Below, piece by piece: positions 52,516-61,543 of a stretch of 64,000 nucleotides of DNA (positions within the stretch are counted from its first letter, which is position 1; each line of letters begins with the position of its first letter). Location of the stretch: the NCBI RefSeq assembly GCF_004768545.1, contig NZ_CP038637.1, positions 70,510-134,509 on the forward strand, read 5' to 3'. The DNA is from Cupriavidus oxalaticus (GTDB lineage: Bacteria > Pseudomonadota > Gammaproteobacteria > Burkholderiales > Burkholderiaceae). The notes under the pieces are model-generated. The model searched no databases. It was not told the DNA's origin and was given only the letters and a program-made list of their open reading frames with translations. The translations under genes and the position numbers were made by a program.

Positions 52516-53817
52516 TTAGGTATGAATCGTCTTTGTTCGTTCGGCCAGCCACACCGCAAAAGCGTCGTCGCCGAGATCCAAGCCTACTTGACTCGGTAGC
52601 CATCGGCGAAAGGCAACACGGGCAGCACCGCCCGGAAAATGATCCGTCTTCGTTTCCGAGAAGTCGTTGGCGTAAGGCTTCCCGGCATCGGTAGTGATAA
52701 ACACGCGAGCCAGGCCTAGCAATTCAGAAGGGGTCAAGGCTTGCACCGACTTTGCCTTGGTGCCGCGTTCAAACTCAGATCTCAGGTCTGCTAGCGCTTC
52801 AATCTCGCGCTGGGACTTGGCCTTTTGGCTGGCGTCTTCTTTTCGTCGCAGCTGCGTGGGCTTTTGCACGTCAGCGCCGCTGTCCATCAATGAACGGATA
52901 AATCCACCCGTGCTGCTACGAATCTCACCCTTGCCATCCTTCTCTTCGGCCAGTTCGACAATACGGGCTGCTCGCTCAGGGTCCTCGGCAAGGAAACTCA
53001 GCGCCAGCTTCTCTCCGATGCCATGTTTGCGCAAGCGCGCAAACAGAGGCGATTCCCGCAAGCGAGAAACTTCATCCAACTCGTCAGGCGGCAACAGAGA
53101 CGCCTGACGATTCGGATCCACCTGGAAGCGCACCGCAGTCACCTTCGGACCCACCTTGATCAGATGCAACGTCAGCTCGATGTCTGCGACTCGGTTGATC
53201 TCTTTGATCGCAGGCGTCAGGACCTTTTGTCGCAGGCGGCCAAAGTCGCTGTAGTGGTCGGAAGTCGCCCCTAGCAGCTTACGCAACGTCCCTACGTCCC
53301 ATTCACCTGTTGAGCCCACCTTCAGGTACCGCAAGCAGTTCTCATAGAGAGCCAAGGCGTAGCTGCCGTTGAAACGGGTCTGCACGCCAATATGCACCTT
53401 GGCGTAGATGGCGGGGTCATACAGCTTCTCGGCCAGAGCTTCATCGTATCGGTAAGTGCAGGCGCCGCCGTGTATGCGCCCGTATGAGATGATGGAGGTC
53501 GCGCTCCAGTCCTCTCCGCCTTTGAAGTTATCTCCCATCAGATTGAATTCGATGGGAGTGGACATGAGCCGAAGTAGGGCGTCCTTCAGCTTGCGCTGAC
53601 TGGTGCTAGTCTCCCAGCCCAGGATCACACACAGTGCAGCGACCGGAATCCTATGAGTACGCGCCGTTGGCAAGTCATCGTACGCGTTCAACAGAAGCAC
53701 GTTCGACAACTTCCTCTCGAGCAGGCTCAATTCGCCGCTGGTATGGATGGCGGCAACATGCTTTTTGAGGTGATTCTTGCGCGGCTCCTGGCCGCCGTCA
53801 TGTGATGTGGCTTGCAT
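52516..53817 (-). CDS. rep: replication initiator, Rep_3 family
   Basis: The 433-aa protein has the Rep_3 form of two winged-helix domains: an N-terminal part with SLLERKLSNVLLLNAYDDLP, SLWSATSIISYGRI-like strands and LYENCLRYLKVGSTGEWDVG, then LRKLLGATSDHYSDFGRLRQ and KVLTPAIKEINRVADIELTL. The C-terminal 200 residues are a plasmid-specific extension. It binds the iterons directly upstream. I chose the ATG ending at 53817; the in-frame extension to 54015 would translate the iterons themselves (a repeating HPIWN pattern) and is an artefact. Confidence 0.9.
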   Translation of the reverse strand: MQATSHDGGQEPRKNHLKKHVAAIHTSGELSLLERKLSNVLLLNAYDDLPTARTHRIPVAALCVILGWETSTSQRKLKDALLRLMSTPIEFNLMGDNFKGGEDWSATSIISYGRIHGGACTYRYDEALAEKLYDPAIYAKVHIGVQTRFNGSYALALYENCLRYLKVGSTGEWDVGTLRKLLGATSDHYSDFGRLRQKVLTPAIKEINRVADIELTLHLIKVGPKVTAVRFQVDPNRQASLLPPDELDEVSRLRESPLFARLRKHGIGEKLALSFLAEDPERAARIVELAEEKDGKGEIRSSTGGFIRSLMDSGADVQKPTQLRRKEDASQKAKSQREIEALADLRSEFERGTKAKSVQALTPSELLGLARVFITTDAGKPYANDFSETKTDHFPGGAARVAFRRWLPSQVGLDLGDDAFAVWLAERTKTIHT

Positions 53818-53835
53818 GGCGCCTATGTTGCACCA

Positions 53836-54135
53836 TTTCACCCAATGCAACAAGGTCAGAAAGGGCGAAAGGTCGCCTGTATCTCCACACTCCTTCTCTA
53901 TCAGATTCCAGATTGGGTGAAACCAACCGGCTACCCATTCCAGACTGGGTGAACAGTCATTCCAGATTGGGCGATATCTACCCGCGCATCGATTCCATTT
54001 TGGGTGAAACGCCATTCTAGATCGGGTGAAAGGTGCTCGCTAAGCCGCCTCCAGCAACACTTCTAGCGGCGTAAACGCTTTTAAAGCTGTATACGTAAAC
54101 GTAAACCCAAACACACATTCCAAACTGGGTGAAAC
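53836..54135. repeat. oriV: iteron array of the Rep_3 origin
   Basis: Copies of ATTCCAGATTGGGTGAAAC start at 53905, 53937, 53959, 53992, 54014 and 54117, with one shorter inverted copy at 53836-53850. Start-to-start steps are 32, 22, 33 and 22 bp, that is 2 or 3 helical turns, so the bound initiators face the same side. An AT-rich stretch with repeated GTAAAC (54081-54105) separates the last copy and may be the unwinding site. Confidence 0.85.
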
Positions 54136-54405
54136 GTCGCATCGGCTCTAGGAAGCTCTATGTTGTTGCTTCTTTGATCACGATTTCAACGAAACTCCGC
54201 TGGACGCTGATGCGCCGAAGTCGGTAGCGACCAGCACTCGGATTAGATATCCGCCCCTGCTCGGATCCAGGCACCACCGCAAGCTTCGTCCGGGCGATGC
54301 CGCCCACGAAAGGGACGCCTGACCAGCAACGCCAACCCCAACCCCAACCCCATCGTGCCAGGCTTAACCGCCATGGCAGCTCATGCATACCGGGCACATT
54401 TTTGT

Positions 54406-54447
54406 TTGAGAGTAAAATTCCGTATGATATTATCGATACGAAATTTT
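54406..54447 (+). promoter_or_regulatory. traH promoter with tra operator 2
   Basis: TTGAGA (54406-54411) and TATTAT (54428-54433) with a 16-bp spacer form a plausible promoter. AAAATTCCGTAT (54414-54425) and ATACGAAATTTT (54436-54447) are inverted arms (11 of 12 match) with a 10-bp spacer that contains the -10. This repeat has the same geometry and half-site as that at 44230-44263. Confidence 0.65.
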
Positions 54448-54465
54448 CCGGACAAGCATAACCGT

Positions 54466-54915
54466 ATGATGTTCAAGCGTTCTCACATGCTTTCGTTGCC
54501 CGTAGCGGCCTGCCTGGCAGCGTGCGCGACGCCTCCGGCACCTGTTGACGAAACCGCCCGCATGCTCGACAGCAGGCTGACTGCGTCCGCTCAGAAGATC
54601 GACGCCATGCTGGTTGATATCGCGCGCGCTGGTGCGTTGACGTCGCCCGCCCAGAAGCCAAGCAAAGTCGAAATCAACGGCGACCTCATCACCGTCATAT
54701 GGCATGGCGACGCTCCGGATGTCATCAAGAAGATGGCCGAGGCGAAAGGGCTTACCTTCGATATCAAGGGCCGTCGCGTGCCGTCCCCCGTAGCGATTGA
54801 AGCAGTCAACGCGCCTTTTGTCGCGGTGCTGGAGAACATCGGCGTCCAGCTCGGCGGGCGAGGGGACGTTGTCCTTCGTCAGCAGTCCTTGGAAGTTCAT
54901 TACCGTGCGAATTGA
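54466..54915 (+). CDS. traH: lipoprotein TraH (DotD-like)
   Basis: The 149-aa protein has a lipoprotein signal with the lipobox LAAC (Cys20) and a DotD-like domain: RLTASAQKIDAMLVDIARAG, a strand VEINGDLITVIWHGDAPDVI, KKMAEAKGLTFDIKGRRVPS and FVAVLENIGVQLGGRGDVVL. DotD forms the outer-membrane ring with DotC and DotH. The start may be ATG 54466 or the next codon. It is the first gene of the plus-strand transfer operon, behind the operator-promoter at 54406-54447, and overlaps traI by 11 bp. Confidence 0.9.
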   Translation: MMFKRSHMLSLPVAACLAACATPPAPVDETARMLDSRLTASAQKIDAMLVDIARAGALTSPAQKPSKVEINGDLITVIWHGDAPDVIKKMAEAKGLTFDIKGRRVPSPVAIEAVNAPFVAVLENIGVQLGGRGDVVLRQQSLEVHYRAN

Positions 54916-55717
54916 CCGCAAGGCGCTCTTGCCGCTTGCTGCCGCGCTGGTCTTTGCAAGCGAGGCAGCCATTGCGCAAATGTCGCTGGACCAGATTTCC
55001 GCACTTTCGGCGGACACCATGCCCGCAGACGTTGAGGTGACGCCTGTTCGCGCCGCGATCTTGCGCGAGGCCGCACTGAGCATGGGATCCAAGGCCGGTC
55101 TGGCTGACCGTTGCGCCGTGTTGATGGCCGACCTGGAAAAGCGAGCCTATGTGCTTGACAGGCAATATCGCTTCGCCGCGTACGTCACCAAGAACGGGCT
55201 CCTGCCGCCAGTGATTACCGAAGCCCGGGACGCCGTTCAGACGTCCGACGAGCAGGTCCGCGTAGCCGACCGTATCTACAAGATCGTGGTCAAGGCGAAG
55301 CCTGTAACGACTCCGCCTTCCTGGCGCGACTACCTCTTCGTGGGCTTGCGCCTGACCAAGGACGTGCCGATGCCTGTGTCGTCGGCACTGCCAAAAACTG
55401 CCGCCGAAAAGGCCTTTTGGAAGAAGACCGTCGCGGATGGTTGGGCTCATGGTCAAAAGCTGGCGGACGAGATTCTTGAGCGGAACCTCGCCAGGCTGGA
55501 CCGCGACTTCATTGGAATCATGCGGTACTCGTATCTCCTGAACAACGGCATGGTGTCTGAACCGACTGTCGCTGTGGCCCCTCGCGTGGTGAGCGGAGAT
55601 CGCAACGAATTGCGTTTGGGTGACACGCTCATGCGCGTCACGGATACGGGCGGCTTCATTACCGACCCCAAGAGGTGGCAACCAACCGTACTGCCGGCGT
55701 CAGGAGCGGCGAAATGA
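54905..55717 (+). CDS. traI: outer-membrane complex protein TraI (DotC-like)
   Basis: The 270-aa protein starts with GTG at 54905 inside traH; a GGAAG ribosome site lies 9 nt before. It has a signal peptide (LLPLAAALVFASEAAIAQ) and no lipobox Cys, unlike many DotC proteins. The body shows DotC blocks: ILREAALSMGSKAGLADRCA, PPVITEARDAVQTSDEQVRV, PPSWRDYLFVGL and LARLDRDFIGIMRYSYLLNN. Its stop overlaps the traJ start (ATGA). It forms the outer-membrane core with TraH and TraN. Confidence 0.9.
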   Translation: MRIDRKALLPLAAALVFASEAAIAQMSLDQISALSADTMPADVEVTPVRAAILREAALSMGSKAGLADRCAVLMADLEKRAYVLDRQYRFAAYVTKNGLLPPVITEARDAVQTSDEQVRVADRIYKIVVKAKPVTTPPSWRDYLFVGLRLTKDVPMPVSSALPKTAAEKAFWKKTVADGWAHGQKLADEILERNLARLDRDFIGIMRYSYLLNNGMVSEPTVAVAPRVVSGDRNELRLGDTLMRVTDTGGFITDPKRWQPTVLPASGAAK

Positions 55718-56832
55718 TGCACGACTACATCCAGCCGTTCGATCTCGCTCCGAACTTCTCCGAAAGCGAGTGCCAGTCCTTTCTCAGCTACTGCTCTGAA
55801 AAAGGCGCCTCGGACATCGTCCTGCAGACCAATGACTACGCCTGGGTCGAGATCAAGGGCCGTCAACGCAAGGCGAGCACTCGTCCTCTGCGCGACCAAG
55901 AGATCAAGGCGCTGTTGAGCGGCGCGTTCGGAGCAGACCTGATTGGCGTTATTCGCGGCGGGCGCGATGCTGACCGCCCATATCGCTTCACCATCGCGCG
56001 CGAGAACTTTCGCTATCGCGTGAACATCGCGAGTGGCCAGATTGGCGACTCCGATGACGGCATATCCGTGACCATGCGTTCGATTCCAGAAACGCCCGTC
56101 GCGATGCCGTCGCTCGGCCTGCCTGCCGGCATCGAGGAAAACTTGTACCAGCCGCGCGGCCTGGTGCTGATCTGCGGCCCGACGGGTTCTGGTAAGACGA
56201 CGTTGATGTCGGCGTTCTATGCCCACTGCTCTGAGCACGTCGGCGACGCGAAGATCCTCCTCTACGAAGATCCCATTGAGTTCCTCTATACGAAGGTGAA
56301 GAACAACGGCCCGCGCATTCGGCAAATGCAGATTGGCCGCCACATTCCGGATTTCGCTGCTGGCGTGCGCAACGCCATGCGATGCAAGCCGACGATCATC
56401 GGTATTGGCGAAGCCCGTGACGCAGAGACCATCGGCACGCTGGTGGAGGCTGCGCTCACGGGGCACGGCGCCTACGCGACCATGCATACCGACAGCGTTG
56501 CAGAAACCATTAGCCGCGCCATTCAGGTCTTCCCGCCAGCCCAGCATTCGGCAGTGGCGTCCAAGCTGCTGGGGTCGATCCGTCTCGTTGTCGTACAGAT
56601 CCTCGTCCCGACTCTAGACGGCGACCGCGTCGCAGTCCGCGAATGGCTGTACTTCGATGATGCGATTCGCGCGGAAATGGGACAAATGGATTACACGAGC
56701 TGGGGCAGCTACCTGCGCCACCAGGTCGCAGAGCGCAATCAAATCATGAGTGGCGGACTAAAGGTGCTGCTGGAGGAAGGGCGCATCGACGCGAAGGCCT
56801 ACAAACGCTACGCAGGGGAGGCGAACGCATGA
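55714..56832 (+). CDS. traJ: secretion ATPase TraJ (DotB-like)
   Basis: The 372-aa protein is of the VirB11/PilT class: an N-terminal domain, then Walker A GPTGSGKT (155-162), an Asp box ILLYEDPIEF, Walker B-type IIGIGEARDAETIG and a His box YATMHTDSVAETIS. DotB docks on DotO and powers transfer. The ATG at 55714 overlaps the traI stop by 4 bp. The sequence is intact. Confidence 0.95.
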   Translation: MMHDYIQPFDLAPNFSESECQSFLSYCSEKGASDIVLQTNDYAWVEIKGRQRKASTRPLRDQEIKALLSGAFGADLIGVIRGGRDADRPYRFTIARENFRYRVNIASGQIGDSDDGISVTMRSIPETPVAMPSLGLPAGIEENLYQPRGLVLICGPTGSGKTTLMSAFYAHCSEHVGDAKILLYEDPIEFLYTKVKNNGPRIRQMQIGRHIPDFAAGVRNAMRCKPTIIGIGEARDAETIGTLVEAALTGHGAYATMHTDSVAETISRAIQVFPPAQHSAVASKLLGSIRLVVVQILVPTLDGDRVAVREWLYFDDAIRAEMGQMDYTSWGSYLRHQVAERNQIMSGGLKVLLEEGRIDAKAYKRYAGEANA

Positions 56833-57098
56833 GTGGCAGAAAGTCGATTTGGCGTGATGCAGCTCGTACGCCTCGCATTGCATCCATCGATGCGCGCGCG
56901 TTCTTTCCGCTCATTTTCGCGCTCTTTCACATGCGCGTATGGACGTTCAGCGTCGCGTTCGTTGTTGTTGTGATGTTTCGACTCATGGAGACACGTGGCT
57001 ACACATTGCCCGTGTTCCTGAGAGCGGTTCGGCACTGGCTACGTGGCAGGAGTGTGCCTTCTCGCGGGTGGTGGGTACACCGCCGCTTCTTTGACTGA
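56829..57098 (+). CDS. traK: small membrane protein TraK (IcmT-like)
   Basis: The 89-aa protein follows the IcmT pattern: WRDAARTPRIASIDARAFFP, a membrane segment LIFALFHMRVWTFSVAFVVV and a basic tail AVRHWLRGRSVPSRGWWVHR. IcmT/TraK is a small inner-membrane protein encoded next to dotB in these systems. Its start overlaps the traJ stop by 4 bp. It is the last recognised tra gene of this operon before the pil genes. Confidence 0.85.
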   Translation: MSGRKSIWRDAARTPRIASIDARAFFPLIFALFHMRVWTFSVAFVVVVMFRLMETRGYTLPVFLRAVRHWLRGRSVPSRGWWVHRRFFD

Positions 57099-57113
57099 AG
57101 GATCTCAGAGCAA

Positions 57114-57911
57114 ATGGATAAGAAGAACCTGGTGGCAGCGCTGATGGCGAGCGGTCTGCTCTGTAGCGGCGGGGCCATGGCCGGCTTCATCAATGAATCT
57201 GCACCCGCAGCGCCAGCTCCTGCTGCGTCGACCCAGACGCCCGCTGGCGAGAGCAAGGCCGCAGAGGCCAAGCAACTCGAACCGAACCAAAGCCCCGGAA
57301 AGCAACTTTCGGAGACTCGCGCAACCGCTGGTCGTCTTGTCGAGATCGGTACACGACCGGCAAGTGTTAAGGAGGTGCGAGGAAAGGGCTCCGCCATGGC
57401 GCTCGCTGATGTAGTGCCCGCTGTCTTGCCCACGGCCTTTCACGCAGACTACGCGGACGTAAGTCGCTCCGCGCCCGTCAGCTGGTCTGGCGGGAAGCCT
57501 TGGCCTGTGGTCATGGGTGAGGTGGTTTCGCAGCTACCTGATGTTGTCGCCACGATTGACTGGACCAACCAAACCATCACCTTCGGCATGCAGAAGGTGC
57601 GTGCCTCCGCGCAAGGCTCTATGAATGCAGTGCCCGCGGCAGCGCGATGGGAAGTGCGTGCAAGCGACCTCACGCTGCGTCAGTCCCTGATGCGTTGGGC
57701 GAAGGACGCAGGTTGGCAGGTTTCATGGGAAGTGAAGTACGACTTCCCGGTTCAGCTCGAGGCTGCATTCGGTGGCACGTTCGAGAACGCCGTGGAGCAA
57801 TTCACCGCGTCGCTGCGGACTAGCGAATTTCCGCTGCTGGGCTGCATGTACGAAGGAAATCGTGTGGTCCGTATCCTCCATTACGGCGACAAGAAGGAAT
57901 GCGAAAAGTGA
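57114..57911 (+). CDS. pilL: pilus protein PilL (TcpQ-like C-terminus)
   Basis: The 265-aa protein has a signal peptide (LVAALMASGLLCSGGAMA), a low-complexity Ala/Pro linker and a C-terminal TcpQ-like domain: ARWEVRASDLTLRQSLMRWA, KDAGWQVSWEVKYDFPVQLE, FENAVEQFTASLRTSEFPLL. TcpQ-type proteins help the secretin reach the outer membrane. It starts 15 bp after traK, so pil and tra genes share one transcript. It is shorter than PilL of R64. Confidence 0.8.
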   Translation: MDKKNLVAALMASGLLCSGGAMAGFINESAPAAPAPAASTQTPAGESKAAEAKQLEPNQSPGKQLSETRATAGRLVEIGTRPASVKEVRGKGSAMALADVVPAVLPTAFHADYADVSRSAPVSWSGGKPWPVVMGEVVSQLPDVVATIDWTNQTITFGMQKVRASAQGSMNAVPAAARWEVRASDLTLRQSLMRWAKDAGWQVSWEVKYDFPVQLEAAFGGTFENAVEQFTASLRTSEFPLLGCMYEGNRVVRILHYGDKKECEK

Positions 57912-59659
57912 ACATCAATCCTACCGTGCGCAGGCTCTTTGCCGCATCCCCGCTATTTCTCGCGGCTTGCGGCACATTGCAGCAGAATGTCGATAGCCAA
58001 TACATGGCGAACCGCGACGCCGTCACCGATTACAGCAACAAGGTCCTGACCCAAGCGACGACCAGCAATGTGCCGTTGGTACAGAAGAGCAGTGGGGCCT
58101 GGCTGGGCGGTAAGGCGCTGCCTCTGCAGGCCGATCTCACCCTCCCAGAGGTGTTTCGCAAGCGCTACGCCTTCAAGTTTCCGGGGAAAGTTGGGATTGA
58201 GACCGTCGCACAGCGCGTGACGCAGGTAACTGGAATTCCCGTCCGCGTGAAGCCCGACGTTCTGCTGCCCACCACTGCATTTGTGACCGGTGGTAATGCC
58301 ATCGCGCAGACCGCACGCCAAACTGCACCGACGACTACCGCGAGCAGCGGATCTGTCTTGCCACCGCTCCCCGCGCCTCAAACGATGGGCAATCAGTCGT
58401 CGCTGCTGGCGACAGGCCTGTCAGCAGGCGGGGCATTCAACCCCGGGCTAGCCGAGTATGAGATGAACTACGAGGGCCCAGTCAGTGGCTTTCTGGATCT
58501 TCTGTCTGCTCGCGCTGGGATCTCGTGGGAATATCGAGAGGGCGTAATTTCGCTGCATCGTCTGGTGACCAAGATCTTCACCCTCAAAGCGATTCCGGGT
58601 GATTCGACATTCAAGTCGGCCATCGGCAAGCAAGGCCAGACGCAAGCTGGCGCTGTGGGGTCGACAAACTCCCAGTCGACCGCTGGCTACAACTCGCAGA
58701 CCAACATCGAGATGAACTCAAAGTTCAGCCTCTGGGAGTCGGTTGAGGATGCGATCAAGTCGGTGATCTCCCCCGCAGGCAAGTACGCGATCTCGCAGGC
58801 CTCGGGCACGATCACGGTGACGGATACGCGGGACGTTGTCGACCAGGTGGCGAAGATTGTCGACCACGAGAATGCTGCGAATACGCGCCAGATTGCAATG
58901 CGCGTGGAAGTCCTGTCGGTCAAACTAAACAACGGTCAGGAATTCGGTGTCGACTGGGATCTGGTGTTCAATCAAGTCTCCAATCTGGTGCCGTGGTCTT
59001 TGCGCTTCTCCTCGCCCGCGTCGCTTGTGAGTAACAACGCAGCCAACCTCGGCGTATCGATTCTCGCGCCGACCAATGGCGCGATGTCGGCCTCGCAGGC
59101 GCGATGGGGCGGCTCGAAGGCGTTCTTTAAGGCGCTGTCGAGCTTCGGGCGCGTGAGCGTGGTCACAACCGCGAACGCAATGACTTTGAATCGGCAGCCC
59201 GTTCCCGTCGCTATCACGAATCAGACCACCTATCTCGCGAAGGTCACGCCTGCTCCTGCCGGTGCCAGTGGCAGTGCCGGGGGTACGCCGGGTCTGGAAC
59301 CTGGTACGGTGACAACCGGTTTCCTGCTGAATCTTTTGCCGACTGTCCTGGACAGCAACAGCATTCTGTTGCAGTTTGGTCTCGGCATCTCGGATCTCAC
59401 GGCGCTCGTGGACGTCCCATCTGGCGATCAGAAGATCCAGGCACCGGAGATCTCCTCGACTGACTTCCTGCAGAAAGTCGCGATCCGACCTGGGGAAACG
59501 CTCGTGCTGTCAGGCTATGAGCGCAGCGCGGGTCAATACGACAAGCGCACGCTGACATCCGGCGCGCCTATCGGATTGGGTGGGTCGATCAACGGCACGT
59601 CCAATCGCGAAGCCGTGGTCATCCTGGTGACGCCGGTCCTGTCCGAAGGCGCAATCTAA
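57908..59659 (+). CDS. pilN: type IVb pilus secretin PilN
   Basis: This 583-aa lipoprotein (LAAC lipobox near residue 21) is a secretin. It has N-terminal domains with KFPGKVGIETVAQRVTQVTG, and a C-terminal secretin domain with QIAMRVEVLSVKLNNGQEFG, VTTANAMTLNRQPVPVAITN and IAIRPGETLVLSGYER-like strands. It forms the outer-membrane channel of the pilus. I prefer GTG 57908, which overlaps the pilL stop and has AAGGA 9 nt before it, to ATG 57899, which abuts that ribosome site. Confidence 0.9.
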   Translation: MNINPTVRRLFAASPLFLAACGTLQQNVDSQYMANRDAVTDYSNKVLTQATTSNVPLVQKSSGAWLGGKALPLQADLTLPEVFRKRYAFKFPGKVGIETVAQRVTQVTGIPVRVKPDVLLPTTAFVTGGNAIAQTARQTAPTTTASSGSVLPPLPAPQTMGNQSSLLATGLSAGGAFNPGLAEYEMNYEGPVSGFLDLLSARAGISWEYREGVISLHRLVTKIFTLKAIPGDSTFKSAIGKQGQTQAGAVGSTNSQSTAGYNSQTNIEMNSKFSLWESVEDAIKSVISPAGKYAISQASGTITVTDTRDVVDQVAKIVDHENAANTRQIAMRVEVLSVKLNNGQEFGVDWDLVFNQVSNLVPWSLRFSSPASLVSNNAANLGVSILAPTNGAMSASQARWGGSKAFFKALSSFGRVSVVTTANAMTLNRQPVPVAITNQTTYLAKVTPAPAGASGSAGGTPGLEPGTVTTGFLLNLLPTVLDSNSILLQFGLGISDLTALVDVPSGDQKIQAPEISSTDFLQKVAIRPGETLVLSGYERSAGQYDKRTLTSGAPIGLGGSINGTSNREAVVILVTPVLSEGAI

Positions 59660-59672
59660 GGCAGGCGAGAGT

Positions 59673-60941
59673 ATGTCTGTGCACATTGTTCCAGTGGGCG
59701 ATGCACTGGCCGTCTTCGGTCTAAGCTGGCACCCGCTTAGCGACACCGACCGCGAACGGTCGGAGGCGCGTCAACTGTTCAAGGAATTTGACGCGTCGCA
59801 TAGCGTTCGCGCGGCAAGCCAGGTGGAGGTCCTCTACGGCTTGCTGCCAGCTGATGACCGGCGTTCGTTGGTCGCTGCCGGCACGATCCCGCGCAACGCT
59901 AAGCTGGTATCGCCCGCAATCCTCCTGGCGACGATGCCGGACGCGGGGGCAAACCTACTTTGGGCGGAGTTCCGTGGCGACTCGGCGCATATGGCGGTCG
60001 TTGAGAACGGTGTTCCCTTCCCGGGTGGCGACTATCGTGGCTCGAAGGCGGAGGTAACGGCCGCAGCCGAATCCATCCTGGCGCAGACCGATTCGAAGTT
60101 CCAGTTCTTTGGGAACTTGCTACCTGACAGCATCCCACTGCCGCTAGCAGATCTGGTCAAAGAGGGTGACATCAAGGGAGCTACCCTGATGCCAGCGTCG
60201 CGTGGCGTCGATCCAAAGCTACTGCTCCTTGTGGCACTGCTTGCTGTGGTCGGCGTGGGATACGGCTACTCGACCTGGAGCAAGGAACGCGACAGGGCGG
60301 CTCGCCTGGCGGCGCGCGCCAAGCAACAGGATCCTCAGAAGCTGTATGCTGCAAGCCTCGCGGCGGCTCTCTCAACAGCCGGCTCTCCGGTCGCGGAGGC
60401 CGCGCCGCCTCTCATCGAATCAGCGATGAATCAGGAGGTGTACGAAGGCGGGTGGATGATGAAGCAGGTTGTCTGTGAAGCAAGCGGCTGCACCTACGCA
60501 TGGGAGAACGTCGGCGGCAACAATCTCTCGCTCAAGAGTGCGATGGGTGGAAGGGAAATCACCGCGTCTCTGGATGGAAAAGGAGCGTCGTTCACTGTGC
60601 CTGCGAAGAACGCGCCGCCTTCGCTCCTCGATCCTTCGCGCTTGCCCACCATGCAGCATTTCATGGAGGACACCGGTTCCTTTTCGCAGGACGTTCGCCT
60701 AATTGGCGTCCAATACAGCTTCACGCCTACCGAGATTTTCGGGGCAGACCCGGCCATTCCTGCAGGATCCATCAAATCGCCAGTTCGTGCTGGCACGTTC
60801 AGCTACACAGGCCCGCTCGCGCTTGCGACGGAGATCGCGTCGCTGTTGCCTCGCAACATGACATTTGCGCGCGTAACGCTGGGGTCCGATAGCAGTGGGC
60901 CAACATTTAATCTGGAAGGCAAATACTATGTCAAAGACTAA
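59673..60941 (+). CDS. pilO: pilus accessory protein PilO
   Basis: The 422-aa protein has a cytoplasmic N-terminal domain (about 1-175) with an actin-like-fold appearance (AVFGLSWHPLSD, WAEFRGDSAHMAVVENGVPF), one transmembrane segment (181-199, PKLLLLVALLAVVGVGYGYS) and a periplasmic C-terminal part. This is the layout of PilO in IncI-type thin pili, part of the inner-membrane platform. It is 13 bp after pilN and overlaps pilP by 14 bp. Confidence 0.85.
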   Translation: MSVHIVPVGDALAVFGLSWHPLSDTDRERSEARQLFKEFDASHSVRAASQVEVLYGLLPADDRRSLVAAGTIPRNAKLVSPAILLATMPDAGANLLWAEFRGDSAHMAVVENGVPFPGGDYRGSKAEVTAAAESILAQTDSKFQFFGNLLPDSIPLPLADLVKEGDIKGATLMPASRGVDPKLLLLVALLAVVGVGYGYSTWSKERDRAARLAARAKQQDPQKLYAASLAAALSTAGSPVAEAAPPLIESAMNQEVYEGGWMMKQVVCEASGCTYAWENVGGNNLSLKSAMGGREITASLDGKGASFTVPAKNAPPSLLDPSRLPTMQHFMEDTGSFSQDVRLIGVQYSFTPTEIFGADPAIPAGSIKSPVRAGTFSYTGPLALATEIASLLPRNMTFARVTLGSDSSGPTFNLEGKYYVKD

Positions 60942-61524
60942 GCCGGTCGCGGTTCTCTCCGCGGTGCTGCTGTGCGCTTCGGTCGCACAGGCCGCGCCGT
61001 TGCGGGATCTTGTAGACGAGCAGCGCGCAGCGATGGCTGATGAGATTGCGAAGAAGCGAGCGGAGTCGAAGGCGAAAGTAGACGCACCGGCTGCCGGTAC
61101 GCAATCCGCTGCGGCCCCTGTCCAGACGCAAGTTGTGGGGGAAGACACCAAGCCACGCATTGAGGACGTCTCAGTGGTAGCCGTGTATGGTGAAGTGGGA
61201 AAGCTCACTGCCGATGTTTCCGTGAAGGGCGGCGTGCCCACCGCGGTCAAGGAAGGCTATGAAGTCATGCCGGGCTGGTACGTGGACTCGATTACTTCGC
61301 AAAGAGTGAACTTCACCCGAGGCAAGAAGAAGGCCAAGGGGGTCACACGTCATGTCGTCTACTTGTCCGAGCCCGCAACGGTCGCAACCACGCAATCGCG
61401 CGGCATCGCACCTCCAACTGGCTTCGGCTCTTCCTTGCCGCCTATCGTCGCACCGACCCCGACGCAAGTCAGTCCCTTGGCGCAGGCTTTGACGAACATG
61501 GCAGCTGGCGCTGCCAAGCGCTAA
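60928..61524 (+). CDS. pilP: pilus protein PilP
   Basis: The 198-aa protein has a signal peptide (MSKTKPVAVLSAVLLCASVA, cut after AQA), a coiled stretch DLVDEQRAAMADEIAKKRAE and a beta-rich domain (VSVVAVYGEVGKLTADVSVK, YEVMPGWYVDSITSQRVNFT). PilP links inner-membrane components to the secretin. The ATG at 60928 has GGAAGG before it; the in-frame ATG at 60895 would run inside pilO without need. Confidence 0.85.
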   Translation: MSKTKPVAVLSAVLLCASVAQAAPLRDLVDEQRAAMADEIAKKRAESKAKVDAPAAGTQSAAAPVQTQVVGEDTKPRIEDVSVVAVYGEVGKLTADVSVKGGVPTAVKEGYEVMPGWYVDSITSQRVNFTRGKKKAKGVTRHVVYLSEPATVATTQSRGIAPPTGFGSSLPPIVAPTPTQVSPLAQALTNMAAGAAKR

Positions 61525-61543
61525 GCGGCACGAGAGCACGCTG

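Noticed and set aside
53818..54015. N-terminal extension of the Rep_3 gene to 54015
   Set aside because: The extension translates the iterons (a repeating HPIWN pattern); the ATG ending at 53817 is the natural start.
54158..54397. 79-codon frame on the minus strand between the Rep_3 origin and traH
   Set aside because: The C-terminal part looks somewhat protein-like, but the N-terminal part is a GW-rich product of a simple repeat (CCCCAA units) and it would overlap the traH promoter region from the other side; not enough support.
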